Shown here piece by piece: positions 26,602 through 35,481 of a stretch of 64,000 bases of DNA. The stretch's first letter is position 1, and each line of letters starts with the position of its first letter. The stretch is from assembly GCA_017470995.1 (NCBI GenBank), contig JAFUXI010000008.1, forward strand, positions 1 to 64,000, written 5' to 3'. The DNA comes from Spirochaetales bacterium (GTDB lineage Bacteria > Spirochaetota > Spirochaetia > Sphaerochaetales > Sphaerochaetaceae). The translations under genes and the position numbers were made by a program. The notes under the pieces are model-generated. The model was not told where the DNA came from. It did no database searches and saw only the letters and a list, made by a program, of their open reading frames with translations.

Positions 26602-27903
26602 TCAGATAGCCTTGAAAATGATCTTTGCTATGAATAGAGCGGCAATGACCCATGTGGTAACGCCGATTTCCTTGATCTTTCCGGAGAAAATCTTGACCAG
26701 GACATAGAACAGCATACCGAACATGATACCATCCGAGATGCTGTAGGCACATACCATGAACAATATGGTAAGGAACGCAGGGATGGCCTCCGTATAATCG
26801 GAGAAGTCGATGTCCAGGACAGGTGAGATCATCATGACACCGACGATGATCAGTGCAGGAGCGGTTGCTGCGCTGGGAATAGATCCGAACAGCGGCTCGA
26901 GGAACAGCGAAAGCAGGAACAGCACTGCGACCGTGACGGCTGTAAGACCGGTTCTTCCGCCCTCGGAAACGCCCGAAGCGCTCTCGACGAATGTGGTGAC
27001 GGTTGATGTTCCGAAGATTGCACCGACGGTTGTTCCGATAGCATCGGCGAACAGGGCTTCCTTGCAGTTCTGGATTGATCCGTCTTCAGCAATCAGGCCT
27101 GACTTGCCGGCGCAGCCGATGAGTGTTCCGACTGTATCGAACATATCGATGAAGAGGAATGTGAACATTACGACGATGAAGTCGAAGATGGTCTTTCCGC
27201 TTGAGAAGATGTCCTTGAATGCGAACTCGAAGAAGTAGGGTGCGCTGGGCAGGTATGAACCGCCTGCATACTTGGTGACACCGAACGGGATTCCGATGAT
27301 TGTGGTGATGACTATACCGATCAGCAGGGCGCCCTTGACTTTCTTGATCAGAAGGAAGGATGTAATGACCAGACCGATCATTGCCACTCCTGCGCTGCCC
27401 TTGAACCATGATCCGCTGAGCTCTACCAGAGTTGCACCGCCGACGATGATACCTGCATTCTGAAGTCCGATGAAAGCAATGAACAGTCCTATACCTGCGG
27501 CGATTGCCTTCTTGAGGCTGTGCGGGATGCTGTTGACGATTGCTTCACGGATATTGAAGAACGTCAGGATCAGGAAGATAATACCTTCACAGAAGATTGC
27601 TGTCAGGGCCCACTGCCAGGAATAACCCATTCCGAGACATACCGTGTAAGCGAAGAATGCGTTCAGTCCCATTCCTGCAGACAGTGCGAACGGAAGATTT
27701 GCCAGCAGTCCCATCACCAGTGTGGCGATGGCAGAGGTAATTGCTGTCGCGGCGAATACCTTGCCGAAGCCCATTCCTGATGCAGACAGGATTCCGGGGT
27801 TCACGGCGAGAATATAGGCCATTGTCATGAACGTTGTGATGCCGGCCATTATCTCGGTCTTGACATCCGTTCCCCTTTCCTTAAGCTTGAAGAATTTTTC
27901 CAT
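26602..27903 (-). CDS. NCS2-family purine permease (AzgA/PbuG-like)
   Basis: 433 aa, about 12-14 membrane segments. The N-terminus KTEIMAGITTFMTMAYILAVNPGIL and the AGMGLNAFFAYTVC, TTVGAIFGTSTVTTFVESASGVSEGGRTGLTA segments are diagnostic of guanine/hypoxanthine/adenine permeases in the AzgA branch. It lies just upstream of ade: import of adenine or hypoxanthine, then deamination. AAAGGAG precedes the ATG. Confidence 0.94.
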   Translation of the reverse strand: MEKFFKLKERGTDVKTEIMAGITTFMTMAYILAVNPGILSASGMGFGKVFAATAITSAIATLVMGLLANLPFALSAGMGLNAFFAYTVCLGMGYSWQWALTAIFCEGIIFLILTFFNIREAIVNSIPHSLKKAIAAGIGLFIAFIGLQNAGIIVGGATLVELSGSWFKGSAGVAMIGLVITSFLLIKKVKGALLIGIVITTIIGIPFGVTKYAGGSYLPSAPYFFEFAFKDIFSSGKTIFDFIVVMFTFLFIDMFDTVGTLIGCAGKSGLIAEDGSIQNCKEALFADAIGTTVGAIFGTSTVTTFVESASGVSEGGRTGLTAVTVAVLFLLSLFLEPLFGSIPSAATAPALIIVGVMMISPVLDIDFSDYTEAIPAFLTILFMVCAYSISDGIMFGMLFYVLVKIFSGKIKEIGVTTWVIAALFIAKIIFKAI

Positions 27904-28022
27904 AGTACAACTCCTTTGAGTCAGTATAGATTCAGTATTTATATTTTAAACCCATGTACGCTGAGAAGTAAAGGTTGAAGTTGTCTTACTATATTAAATG
28001 TAACCATATATCTGGATACGGC

Positions 28023-28051
28023 TGGAAATCTGCATGATAATACACTATACT
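28023..28051 (+). promoter_or_regulatory. Candidate promoter of the EAL gene
   Basis: TGGAAA (28023-28028), 17-base spacer, TATACT (28046-28051), then seven bases to the ATG at 28059. The -35 is weak (4 of 6). Confidence 0.45.
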
Positions 28052-28058
28052 TTCCCAG

Positions 28059-29984
28059 ATGCTTGCCAATTTCGCATACCAGTTCCAGTTCGAACTCTGC
28101 TCACTGATATTCCTTGTCTGTCTTGTGGTTCAGTACGGTTCCGCAAAGAGATTCCCTACGATTACCAACAAGCTGTTCTCCATAATCCTTCTGTGCGCGA
28201 TGCTGGACCTTTCCCTCGATATCGCAGGATGCATCACGCTGGAGTACATTACGACCGTCCCGGTCTGGGTGAACTATCTGGTGAACGGACTGTTCTACTG
28301 CCTGCAGACGATCATGCCGCTTCTGATGTGCATCTATCTGATATTTGCCCTCGGATATACCTTCTCCAGCAACAAGGCTTTCATAACCTTATTCGCTCCT
28401 GCCTCCCTGTTCCTGGGAATACAGCTTATCAATCCTTTCACAGGCCTCATCTTCTCGATCAGCGAGGTAGATGGGAAACTGGACTTTGTCCAGGGGCCGC
28501 TCCATATCCTGCTTTACGTCAGTGTGGCCCTCCATCTTCTGATTCTGGTGTCCATAGTGTTCTTCAACAGGGAGAAACTGGCCAAGAAGCAGGTCCTCAC
28601 AATACTGTTCTTCACTGCCATCGTCACCGTTGCGACGGCTTTCCAGATCAAGCATCCCTACATCATTCTGACCGGAACGGCAATGACCGTAGCCATAATG
28701 CTCTGGGATCTTACCCTCCAGAGCCCGGAAACCATGCTGGACGAGGACTCGGGAGCATTCAACTCCGCTGCGCTGCACCTGTTTCTGGACGGGGAGTTGG
28801 GACACCGCCAGGTGCACTGCATAGTTATCAACGTTGACGGACTGTCGACTCTGGACAGAGGATCCGGAAACCTTGCAAGCAAGACGCTTGCCCGTCAGGT
28901 CGGAGACTACTTCGAGCATGTGCATGGCCGCAAGAGCTGGTTCTTCAGGGATTCCAAGGCACGCTTCTGGATTCTGACTCGAACCCGTGCCGAGCTGGAG
29001 CAGGTCTCCGCTGCGATTGCGGAAAGATTCAAAGGCAACTGGGATGTCTCCGGAATCAGCGTGGATCTGATGGCAAAGATCCTCGTCGCCAGCACCAACA
29101 CTTCCACCAAGATATCCTCATCAGAACTTGTTTCAATCGTAAATGATGCTCTGAATTCTGAGAATGTTATCAATAATCACCGCATCAGACTTGATATAGA
29201 CTCTTCTTTGCTGGCAAAGTACAGACGTCAACAGATTATAGACGAGTCCATGAGACGCTCGGTGAAGACCGGAGACGGCCTCTATATCTGCTTCCAGCCC
29301 CTGATCTCCGCAGAGGGACGGAAGGTGAATGCCGCAGAAGTTCTCCTGCGCTACAACGACCCGAGTCTCGGGCCGATTCTCCCTGCGGAATTCATTCCCG
29401 TGGTAGAGAAGAGAGGCCTTGCGCTCTTCCTGGATACATTCGTTGTCGAAAAGACCTGCGCCTTCCTTGCGGCACATCCCGAGGTGGACATGCTCCACGT
29501 CAATCTTTCGGCAACGGAGTTCTTCCATAATCCTGCCAACAGGATTTCCGAGATAGTGAACCGCTACGGCGTTGATCCGAAGAAGATATGCTTCGAGATA
29601 ACCGAGTCTTCCGCAGCACGCAATGCCGAGTTCCTGAATACCTTCATGACCCAGATGATAGAGCAGGGCTTCTCGTTTGCCCTCGATGACTACGGAACCG
29701 GGTATTCGAATGCCCTGCAGGTCCTCAGCCTGCCGTTCAGGTGTGTCAAGCTGGACAAGGTGCTTCTTGACGAAGGCCAGAGGAGCCGCCGCTTCCTTGA
29801 AAGCACGCTTCACATGTTCTCCGAACTTGGCATGGTGACTGTTGTCGAGGGAATAGAAACCCGCGAGCAGTATGAGATGGTGGTTTCCCTCGGTACCCTC
29901 TGGCTTCAGGGCTTCCTGTTCTCACTGCCGATTCCCGAAAAGGAATATCTGGAATACATCGCCAAGGACTCGGAGACAAAGTAA
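28059..29984 (+). CDS. Membrane EAL-domain cyclic-di-GMP phosphodiesterase
   Basis: 641 aa. About seven membrane helices in residues 8-230, then a degenerate GGDEF-like region (about 245-395, no GGDEF signature), then an EAL domain (about 410-635). EAL residues look intact: AEVLLRY (EVL for EAL, Glu kept), NLSATEF (Asn), FEITESS (Glu), LDDYGTGYSN (Asp pair), KLDKV (Lys), VEGIET (Glu) and LQGFLF (Gln). It should therefore hydrolyse c-di-GMP at the inner membrane; the multi-pass N-terminus may sense a ligand. No Shine-Dalgarno; the ATG is seven bases after a TATACT box. Four bases separate it from the HAD gene. Confidence 0.93.
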   Translation: MLANFAYQFQFELCSLIFLVCLVVQYGSAKRFPTITNKLFSIILLCAMLDLSLDIAGCITLEYITTVPVWVNYLVNGLFYCLQTIMPLLMCIYLIFALGYTFSSNKAFITLFAPASLFLGIQLINPFTGLIFSISEVDGKLDFVQGPLHILLYVSVALHLLILVSIVFFNREKLAKKQVLTILFFTAIVTVATAFQIKHPYIILTGTAMTVAIMLWDLTLQSPETMLDEDSGAFNSAALHLFLDGELGHRQVHCIVINVDGLSTLDRGSGNLASKTLARQVGDYFEHVHGRKSWFFRDSKARFWILTRTRAELEQVSAAIAERFKGNWDVSGISVDLMAKILVASTNTSTKISSSELVSIVNDALNSENVINNHRIRLDIDSSLLAKYRRQQIIDESMRRSVKTGDGLYICFQPLISAEGRKVNAAEVLLRYNDPSLGPILPAEFIPVVEKRGLALFLDTFVVEKTCAFLAAHPEVDMLHVNLSATEFFHNPANRISEIVNRYGVDPKKICFEITESSAARNAEFLNTFMTQMIEQGFSFALDDYGTGYSNALQVLSLPFRCVKLDKVLLDEGQRSRRFLESTLHMFSELGMVTVVEGIETREQYEMVVSLGTLWLQGFLFSLPIPEKEYLEYIAKDSETK

Positions 29985-29988
29985 ATCC

Positions 29989-30840
29989 ATGCCGAGAGAG
30001 TTCAACCGACAGAACATCCGCATAGCCGCATTCGACCTCGACGGGACCGTCCTTCAGGGCAGCCTCATATCCGATAGGGTCGTCAAAGCACTGGGAAAGC
30101 TCTCGGACAGCGGGGTGGCGGTCACGGTATCAACCGCCCGCGACATCTCCCAGATTCCGAGGGATGTCCTTTCCTGCTTCCGCTACCGCGTCACCTCAAA
30201 CGGGGCAAGCGTCACCGACAGCGACGGCAACATCCTCGAGGACCATCCGATGGACGGCCGCACTGCAATCCGTGCGCTGAGCATAATTCGAAGATGCCAC
30301 GGCACATCATGTGTGTACCTGAACGGCTTCGTGGTAGCCACACCGCTTTTCCTGATCCGGTTGCTCAGACGCACCAACTACCTGTCCAAAGCCCACCGCA
30401 AGGCCACCAGGGAAGTCCGCAAAAACCGCATAGTCCTGCGCATGAGGGGCCACGTGGGAAAGGGAGGCCTAAGGGTCTACAGGATCCAGACGTTCTTCAA
30501 GAATCAGGCCGATGCCCTCAATGCCGCCCAACTGCTGAAGGAAACCGGACTTTTCAATCCGATAGTCCTGGAAGACAGCTCGATGGAAACCACCCTGAGC
30601 GGAATAACCAAGGCCCATGGCCTTCTGGAACTGTGTTCTGTCCTCGGCTGCACCGCTGACGGAATCATCGCCTTCGGAGACAGTGCAAACGATCTGGAGA
30701 TGTTCAGGACCGCTGGGTACTCCGTGGGCATGGGCAATGCAGAGCAGTGCGTGAAGACGGAAGCTGACTATATAACGGACCCCGTCTCGGAGGACGGGGT
30801 CGCGACTGCAATCGAAAAACTGTTCGGGTTTGGATTCTAG
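29989..30840 (+). CDS. Cof-type HAD-superfamily hydrolase
   Basis: 283 aa from MPREFNRQNIR at 29989; the frame is open upstream inside the EAL gene. HAD motif I AAFDLDGTVLQG, motif II VTVSTARD (threonine/serine), a mid cap with several basic residues, and motif IV GDSANDLEMF plus GMGNAEQCVKTEADYIT, typical of sugar- or flavin-phosphate phosphatases of the Cof group. Four bases after the EAL gene, so probably co-transcribed. Substrate unknown. Confidence 0.92.
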   Translation: MPREFNRQNIRIAAFDLDGTVLQGSLISDRVVKALGKLSDSGVAVTVSTARDISQIPRDVLSCFRYRVTSNGASVTDSDGNILEDHPMDGRTAIRALSIIRRCHGTSCVYLNGFVVATPLFLIRLLRRTNYLSKAHRKATREVRKNRIVLRMRGHVGKGGLRVYRIQTFFKNQADALNAAQLLKETGLFNPIVLEDSSMETTLSGITKAHGLLELCSVLGCTADGIIAFGDSANDLEMFRTAGYSVGMGNAEQCVKTEADYITDPVSEDGVATAIEKLFGFGF

Positions 30841-30850
30841 AATTAGGCTA

Positions 30851-30927
30851 TATACCAATTTTGATTGAAAACGGACGAAATGGTATAAAATATACCAAAA
30901 AGTCGTTTTTTTCTTAATATTGGTATA
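30851..30927. repeat. Nested TATACCA/TGGTATA inverted repeats between convergent genes
   Basis: TATACCAAT (30851-30859) and ATTGGTATA (30919-30927) flank a palindrome TGGTATA-AAA-TATACCA (30881-30897). The 90-base gap lies between the HAD gene end and the hexomutase end. It could act as a two-way terminator (a T run follows at 30905-30912) or a binding site array. Confidence 0.6.
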
Positions 30928-30930
30928 TCG

Positions 30931-32670
30931 CTATGATCTGACGAAGGTCTTTCCGTTACCCTTGATCTGGCCTTCACGCTCCAGGGCATGGAGAACCGAG
31001 TTCATCATCGGATCCTTTGCCTGTTCTTCGGTCAGTTCGAACCTTCCCGCACCTTCGATGGCTTTCATCACGGATGCGGCCACTGCGGCTTCCTTGCGCT
31101 TCGGGTTGCGCATCTTGGCACGGTGGTTGTCCGCAAGGGCCTGGGCAATCGGCCTCAGCGACGGCACCAGATCATCTATGCTCTTGAGATAGACGGCGTT
31201 CTTGTCCTCGGTTCCCGAGTTTCTGGAAATCAGAAGTGCTACAGTCATGCCGTCCTTGAGAACCTGGAAGGCCAAGACATTCTTGTTCATAAAGTGGCGT
31301 ACCTCATAGGAATAATATGTTTTTTCAGCAAGTGCCTTCGAAATCAGGCTATCAATCAGCTTGGAATCTTCTTTCCAGAGCTCCGTGTCCCTGGCAAAGA
31401 GTGACTTGTCCACGAAGTATGTGTACCAGGTCTTGGAGAAACCGCGGGTGAAGCTGTGATGTCCTTCCTTGAAGGCAAGCGCGGCAAGGGCTGCCGTCAG
31501 AAGACCGTTGCCCGAAAGGTAGGGCTTTCCTGCAGCTTCAAGCGGGATGATGACATGGCCGGAGGATTCGAATCCGATGACTATGTTCTTATCCGGGCAG
31601 TTGCATATCCACTTGTCGCCGACATCGGTGATGACGGCCCTGCAGCCGAACTCCCTTGCAAAGGAAACGGATGCCATTATATCGGACTCCAGGGTGTGCA
31701 CCACGCAGGAACCTTCGGGAACCTTTCCCTCGGCCTTGAGAAGCGAGAGAACAAGGAAGGACTCCTCGTCGCCGTCGTAGACTTTGACGCAGTCGGCTGT
31801 ATCATCGTACTTGAGAAGCATGCCCCTGTCGCCGTCACCGTCGGTCACTATTCCGTAGGAATCGGGGTTCTCGAAAAGGGTCTTTACGATCACGGGTGCG
31901 AACTCTGCCTGCTCCCTGGTATAGCTCTCATGGCCTTCAATCTCGGCAACGCCGCAGTGGTTGTTGATGTTGTATCCTTTTTCGTCGGCAGAGACACGGG
32001 TGAAGGGGATGCCGTTTCTGGAGAAGAAGGCATCGGCATAGCGTGTCCACGCACCGGCGGCGGTATCTATGATGAAGTGGATGTCCTTCATGCGCTTTGC
32101 ATCGACGCAGCTGTCCATCAGGGATGCAACACGCTGTGTGCAGTCTATCTGTCTGATTTCGCCGGCCTTGCAGAAAGGTCTTCCTTCAGACTGTGCAAGC
32201 TCCACCATGAGGGCAGACAGTGCGTAGTCTCCCATCTTGTCTTCAGGAAGGAGTTTCTTTCCGTCGATGAAGAACTTGATGCCGTTCTGGTTGGACGGGT
32301 TGTGGCTTGCGGTGAGCATTGCGGCACCCAGACAGCCATGCTCCAGCTGATGGAGCGGGACGATCGGGGTAGGGACGATGCCGAGGTAGTCGACATTTGC
32401 GCCGCAGGATGCGAAGGCGTTGTTCATGGCATCGACCAGGGCATTGCCGGTTACGCTGTCACGTCCGTCGGAACCCGTGGCGAAGGTGGAGGATGCATTG
32501 CCTCCGACCATGCGCACGAAGGCCCTTACCGCAAGGTCGATCAGAGTCGGTGTGATGAGCGTTTCGCTCAGAAAAAGGTCCAAAGAAGCAAGAGGGGAGG
32601 TCTCCTGTGTGGAAACCTTCCCTCTTATTCCGTCGGTACCAAAGAAATTAATACCTTTGAGATTTTTCAT
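30931..32670 (-). CDS. Alpha-phosphohexomutase (phosphoglucomutase/phosphomannomutase)
   Basis: 579 aa. FGTDGIRGKVS at the N-terminus, ATGSDGRDSV, the active-site serine loop TASHNPSNQNGIKFF, metal loop DGDGDRGML, sugar loop GFESSGH, and a C-terminal phosphate-binding RNSGTEDK. It lies 21 bases after the GH94 phosphorylase on the same strand with a CGGAG ribosome site. I infer that it turns the glucose-1-phosphate released by GH94 into glucose-6-phosphate. Confidence 0.95.
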   Translation of the reverse strand: MKNLKGINFFGTDGIRGKVSTQETSPLASLDLFLSETLITPTLIDLAVRAFVRMVGGNASSTFATGSDGRDSVTGNALVDAMNNAFASCGANVDYLGIVPTPIVPLHQLEHGCLGAAMLTASHNPSNQNGIKFFIDGKKLLPEDKMGDYALSALMVELAQSEGRPFCKAGEIRQIDCTQRVASLMDSCVDAKRMKDIHFIIDTAAGAWTRYADAFFSRNGIPFTRVSADEKGYNINNHCGVAEIEGHESYTREQAEFAPVIVKTLFENPDSYGIVTDGDGDRGMLLKYDDTADCVKVYDGDEESFLVLSLLKAEGKVPEGSCVVHTLESDIMASVSFAREFGCRAVITDVGDKWICNCPDKNIVIGFESSGHVIIPLEAAGKPYLSGNGLLTAALAALAFKEGHHSFTRGFSKTWYTYFVDKSLFARDTELWKEDSKLIDSLISKALAEKTYYSYEVRHFMNKNVLAFQVLKDGMTVALLISRNSGTEDKNAVYLKSIDDLVPSLRPIAQALADNHRAKMRNPKRKEAAVAASVMKAIEGAGRFELTEEQAKDPMMNSVLHALEREGQIKGNGKTFVRS

Positions 32671-32691
32671 TTTTTGCTCCGGGGATGGCAG

Positions 32692-35175
32692 TCAACCCAT
32701 CCTTACTTCTACAAAATGCCTCTTTTTGTCACAGAATGTCAACGGGATGATATTGCCGTCGATCTTCTTGCCGTCAACGAGGATTTCGGAAACACCTCTC
32801 TCGACGCCCTTGTCGTTGACGTACTTGATGGAGAACTCGGAACCCCTGAACGGTCTGACCGCCGTGAACTTCTTCCATTTGGAAGGAACGCACGGATCGA
32901 TTTCAAGTCCCTTGTAGTTGGGCCTGATTCCGAAGATGTTCTCGCAGAGCACGCGCTCTCTGGTGGGAGCTGTTCCGGTAAGCCATGTGTGGCCGCCCTT
33001 GCCGTAGTCGATGCTGGCAGGGCTGCAGACATATTCGGGATAGACGAACGGCTCGCAGCTGTAGTTGAACGGGTCATCCTTTGCGCAGACTGCAGGAAGC
33101 GTGTTGTAGAAATACTGCCATGCCTTGGTTCCTTCTCCTGCATAGCAGAGCGAGGCGATGAACCAGCTCTCCGTGTGGCGGAAGAAGCTTCCGTTTTCCT
33201 TCTTTCCGGGTGCGTTGCGCTTGAAGGCCGTGTAGTCTACAGGCGGTTTGCCCTTGGCAAGGGTGAAGTCTGCGGTGCAAAGAGCAATTCCGCCCTTGGC
33301 GACCAGCTTCTTCTCGACCTGCTTCTGGCTGGCCTTGAACTCGTCGATGGTTGCAAGTCCGCTGAAGAGCGCCCATGCCGTAGGCTCGAGGAAGAGCCTT
33401 CCGTCGGTATCTGCAGAACCTGCGTCCTGGCTCTTGTCCTTGTTGGGTCCGAGGAGTCTGATGAATGCCCCGGTTGAGTCAATGCAGTATTTTTCTACAG
33501 TATCCTTTGTAATCTGGGCTTTCTTTCTGCTGTCCTTTGCAATGTCTTTCTTGCCGATGAAATCACAGAGATCTGCGAAGTCCATGTTGGCCTTGTAGAG
33601 CTGCATCGCAGCCATGACGGAGCCATGATCCTCATAACCGGAGAGGTCATCGTTCCAGTCGGCATCGAACATGATGGGGATTCCGTCGAAGCTGTTGGTC
33701 CAGACCTGGGAGAGGGCCTTCTGGCAGTGCTCGAAGATGGTTCCTTCGGCTGCCGGCATGTTCTCCTTGGCATCGGCATAGGGAACGACCTCGTCGAGGA
33801 GGCTGATGTCTCCGGTTTCCTTGATGTACTCACAGACTGCGAGGATGAACCAGATGGGATCGTCGCAGGCATGGAAGTCCAGTGTTCCGGGAGCCGAGAC
33901 ATAGAAGTTGTGGTATGTGCGGCCGTCGGAGAACATCTGCTTGCCGATGTACTTGATGAACGATCTTGTCTTGGCGCTGTCCAATGCCAGACCTGCGAGG
34001 ATGTCCTGAAGGATATCGCGGAAGCCGAAGCCATACTCGAAGCCCGAGTGATAGCGGCTCTTCATTCTGTTGAGGTTGAGAACCATTGCGCACTGGTACT
34101 GGATCCATCGGAACGACGGTCCGAAGAGCTTGTTTCCGGGAACATTGAAGCGCAGCTTGTCGAAGTCTGCGTTCCAATCGCGCATGACGGTTTCGAGCAT
34201 GGATTCCGCGACCTTGACATCGGAGAGCTTTGCCTCGATGGTCTTGAATTCCTTCTTGCCCTTGCGGTAGTAGTTGTCCGTGCTGCCTGCGGCGCTGAAG
34301 ATCGTGAAGGTCTTATATCCGCCTGCGGGAACCGTGATGTCGAAGCAGACGACTGAAAGCGAGCTTGTGGACTCCTGTGCCGGCTTGCAGGCAAGGACAC
34401 CGGTCTCAAGGGCCAGCGGGTTTGCCATGTTGCGGCTGTAGTGTCCCACGAAATCCTCATATCTCATGCTGAACTGTGTCAGCTTCTCGCTTGCGCTGTG
34501 ATAGAGCAGCTTTCCGAACATACCCAGATCCTCGTCCTCGTCATCCTCGAACGGGATTCCGTAGCCGTTGAACCAGATCAGGCCGTTGAGCTTCTTGTCG
34601 GGGAAGCCTCCTGCCATCATCAGTGAGTTGAAGCCGGAGAACTGGATGCCTCTGGCGTCTCCGACGTTTACCGGATTGACTCCGAAGACCTGGATCTTGC
34701 GCTCGCGGTCCTCGTTGTTCTTGACTGTAACCAGCTGAACCATTGCATCGTACTCGTTGGGGATGAAGCATCTGGTCTTCACATCGAGGCCGATATAGCT
34801 TGTCTCACGGGTTACGCAGCCGAAGGAGTAGGTGGTCTGCAGCTTCTGGTCATCGTGGAGAATCGGGTACCAGCAGTCGGTGAAGTACCTGTCTCCTTCC
34901 TTGAAGTAGATGAAGGAGCCGAGTTGGCGGCACTTGTAGGGATCCTCGTGTACGAATCCGTTGACGAGGTCTCCTTCCTGGGTTCCGATTCTTGCAAACG
35001 CCGATCCGTTGTTGGTGATACCCCAACAGAGGGTCTTTGTCGGTTCCTGGTTTCGTCTTGTCTGAAGCATGAGCCAGGGTTCACGTGTCATGTTTCCCTT
35101 TTCCTCGCGGATGCATACGTCACCGTTTTTCAGAAAACAGAAATCACCGTTGTTCTTTAATGTTTTTTTAGCCAT
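32692..35175 (-). CDS. GH94 glycoside phosphorylase (cellobiose-phosphorylase family)
   Basis: 827 aa from MAKKTLKNN at 35175 (GGAGGG four bases upstream); further upstream codons run into the promoter region. Domain order fits GH94: N-terminal beta-sandwich, helical linker, (alpha/alpha)6 barrel and C-terminal jelly roll. Barrel motifs: HACDDPIWFILAVCEYIKETGD, FDADWNDDLSGYEDHGS (the first Asp of DWND region is the catalytic acid in the family) and the late GKGGHTWLTGTAPT (phosphate site). No signal peptide, so it acts on imported disaccharide in the cytoplasm. The exact sugar cannot be read from sequence. Confidence 0.92.
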   Translation of the reverse strand: MAKKTLKNNGDFCFLKNGDVCIREEKGNMTREPWLMLQTRRNQEPTKTLCWGITNNGSAFARIGTQEGDLVNGFVHEDPYKCRQLGSFIYFKEGDRYFTDCWYPILHDDQKLQTTYSFGCVTRETSYIGLDVKTRCFIPNEYDAMVQLVTVKNNEDRERKIQVFGVNPVNVGDARGIQFSGFNSLMMAGGFPDKKLNGLIWFNGYGIPFEDDEDEDLGMFGKLLYHSASEKLTQFSMRYEDFVGHYSRNMANPLALETGVLACKPAQESTSSLSVVCFDITVPAGGYKTFTIFSAAGSTDNYYRKGKKEFKTIEAKLSDVKVAESMLETVMRDWNADFDKLRFNVPGNKLFGPSFRWIQYQCAMVLNLNRMKSRYHSGFEYGFGFRDILQDILAGLALDSAKTRSFIKYIGKQMFSDGRTYHNFYVSAPGTLDFHACDDPIWFILAVCEYIKETGDISLLDEVVPYADAKENMPAAEGTIFEHCQKALSQVWTNSFDGIPIMFDADWNDDLSGYEDHGSVMAAMQLYKANMDFADLCDFIGKKDIAKDSRKKAQITKDTVEKYCIDSTGAFIRLLGPNKDKSQDAGSADTDGRLFLEPTAWALFSGLATIDEFKASQKQVEKKLVAKGGIALCTADFTLAKGKPPVDYTAFKRNAPGKKENGSFFRHTESWFIASLCYAGEGTKAWQYFYNTLPAVCAKDDPFNYSCEPFVYPEYVCSPASIDYGKGGHTWLTGTAPTRERVLCENIFGIRPNYKGLEIDPCVPSKWKKFTAVRPFRGSEFSIKYVNDKGVERGVSEILVDGKKIDGNIIPLTFCDKKRHFVEVRMG

Positions 35176-35481
35176 TAGACCCTCCGTAAAGTCTGTCCAC
35201 GCTTTTGAAAGCGATTGCAATGATTTTCTTCGTTTTAACGTGAAAAGAAATTTTTGAACTTCACGCAATCGAATCATAATGCTTAAAAATACAAATTCAT
35301 TATTTACAAGACATTATAAAAGACAATTTTTTTGAAACTGTCAGATTTAACGTGAAAATTCTTCTTGACTTTTCACGAAAGAGAATACACCATAAAAATG
35401 CACTTGTCAAATTTTTTGTGTAGTGTACGTATGTGCGCCTGACGGCGACGGAAAGCTATAGAAGGAGTGAAGGAGAAAAAA
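35176..35481. promoter_or_regulatory. Divergent control region of GH94 and the sugar importer
   Basis: Gene-free spacer with two copies of the operator-like box: GTTTTAACGTGAAAAG (35232-35247) and ATTTAACGTGAAAATT (35345-35360), plus half sites CTTCACG (35259-35265) and TTTTCACGAAA (35370-35380). A related-looking GAAAGCGATTGCAA sits at 35207-35220. A TTGACT (35365-35370) is a possible -35 for the importer, but I see no good -10. The spacing suits a LacI-type repressor controlling both directions. Confidence 0.7.

Noticed and set aside
27904-28022. Possible purine riboswitch before the permease
   Set aside because: I looked for the conserved loop and junction sequence of purine riboswitches and did not find it.
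30776-30805. GC-rich hairpin (GACCCCGT...ACGGGGTC) before the end of the HAD gene
   Set aside because: It lies inside coding sequence and is not followed by a T run at the gene end.
31456-33477. Long open frame (673 codons) opposite the hexomutase and GH94 genes
   Set aside because: It is a shadow: both real genes on the minus strand have full family motifs, and this frame has no ribosome site or recognisable domain.
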